Source of the DNA: Micrococcus sp. EYE_212
Lineage (GTDB): Bacteria; Actinomycetota; Actinomycetes; Actinomycetales; Micrococcaceae
Direction of reading: 5' to 3'
NCBI RefSeq assembly: GCF_023147585.1
Contig: NZ_JAHXOZ010000005.1
Span: 89,609 to 153,608 of the forward strand
Length of the DNA: 64,000 bases
Shown piece by piece: positions 58,533-64,000 of this stretch; within the stretch, counting starts at the first letter, position 1; the number at the start of each line of letters is the position of its first letter. The notes beneath the pieces were generated by a model that worked only from the letters and a program-made list of their open reading frames with translations, was not told where the DNA came from and ran no database searches. Both the position numbers and the translations under genes were made by a program.

Positions 58533-59687
58533 ATGATCCTGGACAGCTACCATTCCCCCTGGCTCACCGAGGACGCCGAGTCCCTGCTCGAGCTCACCGA
58601 CGAGTTCATGGCCCGCGAGGCCGTGCCGAACTTCTCCCGCTGGGCCGAGCAGCACGGCGTGGATCGCGACTTCTGGAACAAGGCCGGCGAGACCGGCCTG
58701 CTGTGCCCCTCCATCCCCGAGGAGTACGGGGGCATCGGCGGCACCTTCGCACTGGAGGCCGCCGTCATGACGGGGCAGGCGCGCTGCTTCGACGACGCGT
58801 GGGGCTTCGGCGTCCACTCCCCCATCGTGGCGCACTACATCCTGGCCTACGGCACTGAGGAGCAGAAGCAGAAGTGGCTGCCGGGCATGGTCACCGGCGA
58901 GCTGGTCGGCGCGGTCGCCATGACCGAGCCGGGCACGGGCTCCGACCTGCAGGCCGTGCGCACCCGCGCCGTGCGCGACGGCGACGACTACGTGATCAAC
59001 GGCTCGAAGACGTTCATCTCGAACGCCACGCACTGTGACCTCCTGGTCATCGTGGCGCGCACGGGCGACCAGCCGGGCGGCCGGGGGCTGTCCCTGATCG
59101 TCGCGGAGACCGCCGGGCTCGAGGGCTTCGAGCGCGGCCGCGTGCTGAACAAGATCGGCCAGCACGGCCAGGACACCCGTGAGCTGTCCTTCTCGGACAT
59201 GCGGGTGCCCGTGGCCAACCTCCTGGGCGAGGCCGAGGGCCAGGGCTTCATCCAGCTCATGTCCCAGCTGCCCCAGGAGCGCCTGACGCTGGCCGTCACG
59301 GCCGCCGCGGCCTGCGAGGCCGCGGTGCGCGAGACCATCCGCTACACCAAGGAGCGTCACGCGTTCGGCAGCCCCCTGCTGGGCTTCCAGAACACGCAGT
59401 TCGTGCTCGCCGAGTGCGTGGCGGACACGCTCGCCACACGCACCCTGGTGGACCAGTGCATCGTGGCGCACGTGGAGGGCAAGCTGACCGCGGCCGACGC
59501 CTCGATGGTGAAGTTCTTCGCCACCGACATGCAGAACACGGTGGTCGACCGCTGCCTGCAGCTGTTCGGCGGCTACGGCTACATGGAGGAGTTCCCGATC
59601 GCGCGCGCCTTCACCGCCGCGCGCGTGCAGAAGATCTACGGCGGCACCAACGAGATCATGAAGATGCTCGTGGCCCGCGCCCTCTGA
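58533..59687 (+). CDS. Acyl-CoA dehydrogenase
   Basis: A 384-residue flavoenzyme of the ACAD family: GLLCPSIPEEYGGIGGTFAL, GAVAMTEPGTGSDLQAVRTR, KTFISNATHCDLLVIVARTG, ERHAFGSPLLGFQNTQFVLA, and FGGYGYMEEFPIARAFTAAR ending KIYGGTNEIMKMLVARAL with the catalytic glutamate in GGTNEI. GAGGAG precedes ATG 58533. It passes electrons to ETF. Together with the ligase, SDR and MaoC protein it forms a compact catabolic set that lacks a thiolase here. Confidence 0.94.
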   Translation: MILDSYHSPWLTEDAESLLELTDEFMAREAVPNFSRWAEQHGVDRDFWNKAGETGLLCPSIPEEYGGIGGTFALEAAVMTGQARCFDDAWGFGVHSPIVAHYILAYGTEEQKQKWLPGMVTGELVGAVAMTEPGTGSDLQAVRTRAVRDGDDYVINGSKTFISNATHCDLLVIVARTGDQPGGRGLSLIVAETAGLEGFERGRVLNKIGQHGQDTRELSFSDMRVPVANLLGEAEGQGFIQLMSQLPQERLTLAVTAAAACEAAVRETIRYTKERHAFGSPLLGFQNTQFVLAECVADTLATRTLVDQCIVAHVEGKLTAADASMVKFFATDMQNTVVDRCLQLFGGYGYMEEFPIARAFTAARVQKIYGGTNEIMKMLVARAL

Positions 59688-59707
59688 GCCGGCGCCCTCA
59701 CGGGCTT

Positions 59708-59760
59708 CGGGGGCGGGACACGCCCGGAAGGCGGAACCTTTCGGGCGTGTCCCGCCCCCG
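59708..59760 (+). terminator. 53-base near-perfect hairpin after the acyl-CoA dehydrogenase gene
   Basis: Nineteen exact pairs (59708-59726 with 59742-59760, arm CGGGGGCGGGACACGCCCG) continue through a G-T and four more pairs to a 5-base loop. It starts 21 bases after the stop; no T-tract. Confidence 0.7.
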
Positions 59761-59819
59761 TTGCGCGTCGAGGCAGCCTGTGCCCTCGCGCGCGACGCTC
59801 CTGTGATGGGATGGGGACC

Positions 59820-62135
59820 ATGCCTGACGCCCAGCACCGCGCCGACGACGTCGTCGCCACCCAGCCCGACGCCCTCGCGCACCGCTCCCCCGCCGCACGC
59901 CCGACGCCGCCCGTGGCAGCCGTCGTCCCGACGACGCGCACCGTGCACGGCGAGGAGTTCGCCGACGACTACGAGTGGCTGCGCGCCAAGGAGGACCAGC
60001 GCGTGCTGGACCACCTGCACGCCGAGAACGCCTACACCGAGGCCGTCACCGCGGACCAGGCCGATCTGCGCGCGGCGATCTTCGGCGAGATCAAGTCGCA
60101 CACCGTGGAGACGGACCAGTCCGTGCCCGCTCGCCGGGACCGCTGGTGGTACTTCGTGCGCACGATCGAGGGCGAGCAGTACCCCGTGCACTGCCGCGTT
60201 CCCGCGCGGGACACCGGGGATCTCGAGGCGGACTGGACGCCGCCCGTCGTCGCCGCGGGCGAGACGCTGCCCGGCGAGCAGGTGATCCTGGACGGCAACG
60301 CCGAGGCCGCCGGCCACCCCTTCTTCTCCCTCGGCGGGATGCACATCAGCCCGGACGGCGAGCGTGTGGCGTACGCCGTGGACCACGCGGGTGACGAGCG
60401 CTTCACCCTGCGCGTCCGGGACATCGCCACCGGCGAGGACCTGCCGGACGCGGTGGAGAACATCGCCCACGGGGTGCGCTTCGACCGCTCGGGCGCGCGC
60501 GTCTTCTACACGCTGTGGGACGACGCGTGGCGCCCGTACCGCGTCATGGTGCACACGCTCGGCACGGACCCGGCCGAGGACGTGCTGGTCTACGAGGAGT
60601 CCGACCCCGGCATGTGGACGGGCTTCGAGGGCGTCGCGGACCGCACCCAGCTGCTCATCGGCGTCGGGAACTCGGAGGTGTCCGAGACCTGGGTCGTCGA
60701 CCTGCCCGAGTCCGCGGACGAGCCCCTGCCGGCCCCGCGCCTGCTCGTGCCGCGCGCCTGGGGCATGCTCGCCGACGTCGAGCCCGTCACGGGCGGCGAC
60801 GGCGTCCGCCGCCTGCTGATCGTGCACGATGCGGAGCTCACCGGCGACGGCGCCGAGAGCCTCGCGCCCAACGGCATGCTCTCCGTGGTCACGGAGGCGG
60901 ACGTGGCCGACCGCTCCACGTGGCGCACCGTGGTCCCGCACCGCGAGGACGTGAAGGTGGACGGCGTCATGGTGACGCTGACCCACGCCGCGCTCGCGGT
61001 GCGCCGTGAGACGACGCCGCGCGTCGTCGTCGCGGAGCTGGACGCGGTGCTGGGCTCAGGGGACGCGGGTTCCGTGGGCTGGCGCGAGCCGGCGTTCGAG
61101 GAGGAGCTGTACGCGTGCCACCTGGCGTCGACGGCAGCCGAGTCGCCGTTCCTACGCCTGGCCTACACGTCCTGGATCACGCCGGCCCGCGTGCTGGACG
61201 TCGTCGCGGCCACCGGCGAGGTGCACCTGCGCCGCGAGGTGGAGGTGCCCGGCCACGACCCGGCCGACTACGCGGTGGAGCGCTGGTGGGCGCCGGCCTC
61301 GGAGCCCTCCGCCGCCACGGGTGCGGACGTGCGCGTGCCGCTCACGGTGATCCGCCGCAAGGACGTGGCGCAGGACGCGAGCGCGCCGTGCGTGGTGTAC
61401 GGCTACGGCTCCTACGAGATGTCCATGGACCCGGCGTTCGGGGTGGCCCGGCTGTCCCTGCTGGACCGTGGCGTCGTCTACGTGGTGGCCCACGTGCGCG
61501 GCGGCGGCGAGCTGGGCCGGGCCTGGTACGAGGACGGCAAGAAGGCCGCGAAGGCGCACACGTTCACCGACTTCGTGGACGCCACCCGCTTCGTGGCGGA
61601 CTTCGGGTGGGTGGACCCGACGCGGATCGCGGCGACGGGCGGCTCGGCCGGCGGGCTGCTCATGGGCGCGGTGCTCAACCTGGCCCCGGAGCTGTACCGG
61701 GCCTGCCTCGCGGTGGTGCCGTTCGTGGACGCGCTGACCACGATCCTCGATCCCGAGCTGCCGCTGTCCGCGCTGGAATGGGAGGAGTGGGGCAACCCGA
61801 TCACGGACCCGGAGATCTACCGGCTCATGAAGTCCTACACCCCGTACGAGAACGTGCGGACCGTGGACTACCCGGCGATCGCCGCGGTGACCTCGCTCAA
61901 CGACACCCGCGTGCTCTACGTGGAGCCCGCCAAGTGGGTGGCGCAGCTGCGCCGCACGGTCACCTCGGACCAGGCCACGCCCCTGGCCGGTGGCGGCTCG
62001 CCCATCCTGCTGCGCACCGAGATGGACGGCGGCCATGGCGGCGCCTCCGGGCGCTACCAGGGCTGGGAGGACACCGCGTGGGAGTACGCGTTCCTGCTCA
62101 CCGCGCTCGGCGCCGTGGAGCGGGTGGGCGACTGA
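59820..62135 (+). CDS. ptrB: S9-family serine peptidase, oligopeptidase B-like
   Basis: A 771-residue prolyl-oligopeptidase-family enzyme: N-terminal DYEWLRAKEDQRVLDHLHAE, a beta-propeller (about 70-420), then the hydrolase domain with YGYGSYEMSMDPAFGVARLS, the nucleophile in AATGGSAGGLLMGAVLNLAP, aspartate in VTSLNDTRVLYVEP and histidine in TEMDGGHGGASGRYQ. It cleaves short peptides after basic residues and is cytoplasmic (no signal). ATG 59820 was preferred over ATG 59811, which sits too close to a TGTGAT promoter-like box. Confidence 0.93.
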   Translation: MPDAQHRADDVVATQPDALAHRSPAARPTPPVAAVVPTTRTVHGEEFADDYEWLRAKEDQRVLDHLHAENAYTEAVTADQADLRAAIFGEIKSHTVETDQSVPARRDRWWYFVRTIEGEQYPVHCRVPARDTGDLEADWTPPVVAAGETLPGEQVILDGNAEAAGHPFFSLGGMHISPDGERVAYAVDHAGDERFTLRVRDIATGEDLPDAVENIAHGVRFDRSGARVFYTLWDDAWRPYRVMVHTLGTDPAEDVLVYEESDPGMWTGFEGVADRTQLLIGVGNSEVSETWVVDLPESADEPLPAPRLLVPRAWGMLADVEPVTGGDGVRRLLIVHDAELTGDGAESLAPNGMLSVVTEADVADRSTWRTVVPHREDVKVDGVMVTLTHAALAVRRETTPRVVVAELDAVLGSGDAGSVGWREPAFEEELYACHLASTAAESPFLRLAYTSWITPARVLDVVAATGEVHLRREVEVPGHDPADYAVERWWAPASEPSAATGADVRVPLTVIRRKDVAQDASAPCVVYGYGSYEMSMDPAFGVARLSLLDRGVVYVVAHVRGGGELGRAWYEDGKKAAKAHTFTDFVDATRFVADFGWVDPTRIAATGGSAGGLLMGAVLNLAPELYRACLAVVPFVDALTTILDPELPLSALEWEEWGNPITDPEIYRLMKSYTPYENVRTVDYPAIAAVTSLNDTRVLYVEPAKWVAQLRRTVTSDQATPLAGGGSPILLRTEMDGGHGGASGRYQGWEDTAWEYAFLLTALGAVERVGD

Positions 62136-62214
62136 CCAGCCCTCGCCCCAACGGCTGGCGGCCGTCGCCCACCCCTGGACGACGCGCCCCTCTCCAGCCC
62201 GTCCCGTGACGCGC

Positions 62215-62268
62215 TGTGGTCACGACACGCCGTGCCGGCAGTCCACGCCGCGGCGTGTCGTGACCACA
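62215..62268. terminator. Long hairpin between convergent peptidase genes
   Basis: Eighteen-bp exact arms TGTGGTCACGACACGCCG (62215-62232) and CGGCGTGTCGTGACCACA (62251-62268) with an 18-base loop; no T-tract. It lies between two convergent stop codons. Confidence 0.7.
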
Positions 62269-62280
62269 ACCGCAGAGGGG

Positions 62281-63780
62281 TCAGCCCTCCTCGGGAAGGC
62301 GCAGGCGCTCGGGCAGGTGGGCGAGCACGAGCGACCGCAGGCGTTCGGCATTCTTGAACAGGGACAGGGGGATGTCGCCGCCCGATCCGTCCCGGGCTTC
62401 GAGGGTCAGCACCTCGGTCCTGTGCTCGTCCCGGCCCAGAGACCAGGCGACGACGTCGTCCCACCGGATGCCGAGGGAACCGTCGACGAAGTCCAGGCCG
62501 ATCCCCTCCGCGCCCACGGTGCAGCGGAGCCGGAACCCTCCCATCCGGGCCGCCCAGCCGGGGCGGAACTCCTCACCGGCCACGACCGGGCCGTCGTCGA
62601 CCTTGACATGCGGGAACATGAGGGTCTCCGCGCCGAGCAGCTGGCCCTCCTCGCGGCCGGCCGGCGGGAACCCGACCAGCAGCGTGTCCTCCAGTCGCGA
62701 GAGGAGTCGGGCGATCTCGGCGTCCGACACGGCCTGCACCGCCGGCCCGTCGACGCCCTCCATGGAGGGGTGGCCCAGGAACCGGCTCTGGTGGTCGTGG
62801 AGATGCATGTCCACGGCGGCCGCCCCGGCCTCGTCGGCCTCGTACTCCTGCGCCGCCCGCTGCCGTTCGTCGTCATGGGCGCCACCGTCGCGCAGGCCGC
62901 GCAGGATCTCCAGGACACCCTGCACGGCGGGCACGGCGTCCTTCTCGGCGCACCGCACCACCACGGCGAGCAGGCCGTGTCGTCCCAGGACGGCGGTGTC
63001 CACGGTGACGTCGTCGACGATGCCCTGCTCCTGCCGCAGAGTCCGGAACACCCGCGCGCGGAGGACGGAGAGCAGCAGGACGAGGGCTGCGGGGGAGGTG
63101 TCGTGGACGTCGTCGAGCACAAATGAGACCGAGGGCTCCTCCCCTCCGGACAGGTACTCGGCCGGGTACCGCCGCTCCAGGAACGGGGTCTCCGGCAGGG
63201 GCCGGCGTGCGCCGGGCGGCAGGGCGAGCCGGAGCGTCTCCGGCGCCGGTCCGCTGAGCACCAGCATCGCGTTGCCGGCCGTGAACCGCGTGCCGGCCCA
63301 GTCGGCGACCTCCGCCGGCGTGATCCGGGCGAGGAAGCGGGCGGGCACCACCCCGAGCCCGAAGCCCGCGGCCCCAAGACGGTGGTGGAGGTGCTCGGCC
63401 GCGTGGGGTCCGTCGGCCATGGGGCCTCCGCCCTCGGCCTCGAGCACCCGCCGGGCGTGGGCCAGCTCCGCGTCGGAGACGCCGCCGACGGCCAGGGCGG
63501 AGAGCCGGGCGCAGATCCGCTCGAGGCGGTCGGCGACCCGCTCCGGCGTCCCCCTCACGCGCAGGACGGTGTAGGTCATGGCCGATTCGCCGTCGACGTC
63601 CGGCTCGAGCCCCTCCACCCCGTCGAGTGCGAGGTGCTCCAGCAGGTGGGACAGGCCCAGCGTGGAGACCGTCTCGTCCGCGGCACCGACCCGGAACAGC
63701 AGGTCGGCGGTGAGCGGGCCCTCGGCGTCGAGGTGGTGCACCTCGACGCCGTCGACGGTCCGGGCATGGATGTGGGACAT
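62281..63780 (-). CDS. M16-like (insulinase-fold) peptidase
   Basis: A 499-residue protein with the inverted zinc motif H-x-x-E-H in STLGLSHLLEHLALDGVEGL near residue 45; a third ligand could be a glutamate in LAHARRVLEAEGG about 70 residues later. The middle (HDTSPAALVLLLSVLRARVF; LRQEQGIVDDVTVDTAVLGR) matches the second M16 half. The last 100 residues are an unrelated beta-rich region (FRLRCTVGAEGIGLDFVDGS) not usual in M16 enzymes. AAGGA precedes ATG 63780. Substrate unknown; no signal peptide. Confidence 0.8.
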   Translation of the reverse strand: MSHIHARTVDGVEVHHLDAEGPLTADLLFRVGAADETVSTLGLSHLLEHLALDGVEGLEPDVDGESAMTYTVLRVRGTPERVADRLERICARLSALAVGGVSDAELAHARRVLEAEGGGPMADGPHAAEHLHHRLGAAGFGLGVVPARFLARITPAEVADWAGTRFTAGNAMLVLSGPAPETLRLALPPGARRPLPETPFLERRYPAEYLSGGEEPSVSFVLDDVHDTSPAALVLLLSVLRARVFRTLRQEQGIVDDVTVDTAVLGRHGLLAVVVRCAEKDAVPAVQGVLEILRGLRDGGAHDDERQRAAQEYEADEAGAAAVDMHLHDHQSRFLGHPSMEGVDGPAVQAVSDAEIARLLSRLEDTLLVGFPPAGREEGQLLGAETLMFPHVKVDDGPVVAGEEFRPGWAARMGGFRLRCTVGAEGIGLDFVDGSLGIRWDDVVAWSLGRDEHRTEVLTLEARDGSGGDIPLSLFKNAERLRSLVLAHLPERLRLPEEG

Positions 63781-63995
63781 CGCGGTCCATCCTTCGGGCT
63801 CGGCGGCACCCGGGGGGGCGTGGTCACCTCCCGCGCCGGCCGCGGCCCGCGGCGTTCCCACGGGCTGGGCAGAAGTTGAGTCCCGCATAGTGGTGTAGCG
63901 CCCGGTGGTCGGGCACGTCGTCTCAGACGTGGACGCGGCCACCGTGTGATCCTTCGAGTGAACCTCTCACAGCACCCTCGAATGGAGTCATCACG

Positions 63996-64000
63996 ATGAC
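63996..64000 (+). CDS. Start of a gene running off the right edge
   Basis: ATG at 63996 is preceded by TGGAGT (63983-63988) at eight bases. Only five bases are visible, so nothing can be said about the product. Confidence 0.3.

Noticed and set aside
59811..59819. ATG 59811 as the start of the S9 peptidase
   Set aside because: It is only three bases after the TGTGAT promoter-like box; ATG 59820 is more compatible with transcription.

Overview
The window is a gene-dense, very high-GC stretch of an actinobacterial chromosome. Mycothiol synthase (mshD), a HadA/HadB-like dehydratase pair between tRNA-Thr/tRNA-Met and tRNA-Trp/secE, menaquinone genes with a ring or side-chain reductase, and TANNNT-type leaderless promoters all point to Actinobacteria. 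The overall protein character suggests Micrococcaceae (Micrococcus or Kocuria-like); that genus-level guess is inference. I support 58 protein genes (one running off the left edge), four tRNAs, and a set of promoters, operators and terminators. I see no prophage, insertion sequence or CRISPR array. Most of the region is housekeeping.

Layout. 1-1741: secE (partial), tRNA-Trp and a class I aminotransferase. 1832-4971: a LuxR regulator and PspC-domain kinase divergent from a second PspC protein, with a long perfect palindrome between them, resembling the corynebacterial EsrISR envelope-stress system. 5147-12455: pfkA, ygfZ, a nitrobindin-like protein, mshD, a Nudix/phosphatase fusion and acetyltransferases. 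12486-16883: an autoregulated GntR/membrane-protein pair, then thyA-folA and an E. coli-type asd. 16985-21260 (leftward): murB, HadB-like and HadA-like dehydratases, a small membrane protein, tRNA-Met and tRNA-Thr, interrupted by a rightward exported SH3/hydrolase gene whose start is abnormal. 21348-23591: a DEAD-box helicase with an RGG-like repeat tail. 24527-28697: amidohydrolase, metB and cbs (transsulfuration). 28780-32439: a DNA glycosylase, a FadD-type ligase behind a palindromic operator, and tRNA-Tyr.

32660-38739: yajQ, two transporters, fprA, a HIT protein and two or three unknowns. 38823-46953: menaquinone block (menD-menJ-polyprenyl synthase, overlapping; menC separate) enclosing a Tat-exported PhoX phosphatase with a possible PHO box. 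47915-52508: branched-chain 2-oxoacid dehydrogenase E1a-E1b-E2 operon divergent from an Lrp-type regulator. 52531-55425: MFS and purine permeases. 55440-59687: fatty-acid or acyl-CoA catabolism (MaoC, ligase, SDR, acyl-CoA dehydrogenase). 59820-63780: oligopeptidase B-like and M16-like peptidases.

Cross-cutting patterns: at least 17 genes have a TANNNT box 6-7 bases before the start codon, implying leaderless mRNAs. All complete genes end in TGA except three ending in TAG, and in each of those three the TAG forms the first half of the next gene's -10 box. Four intergenic gaps hold unusually long, nearly perfect hairpins without a T-tract.
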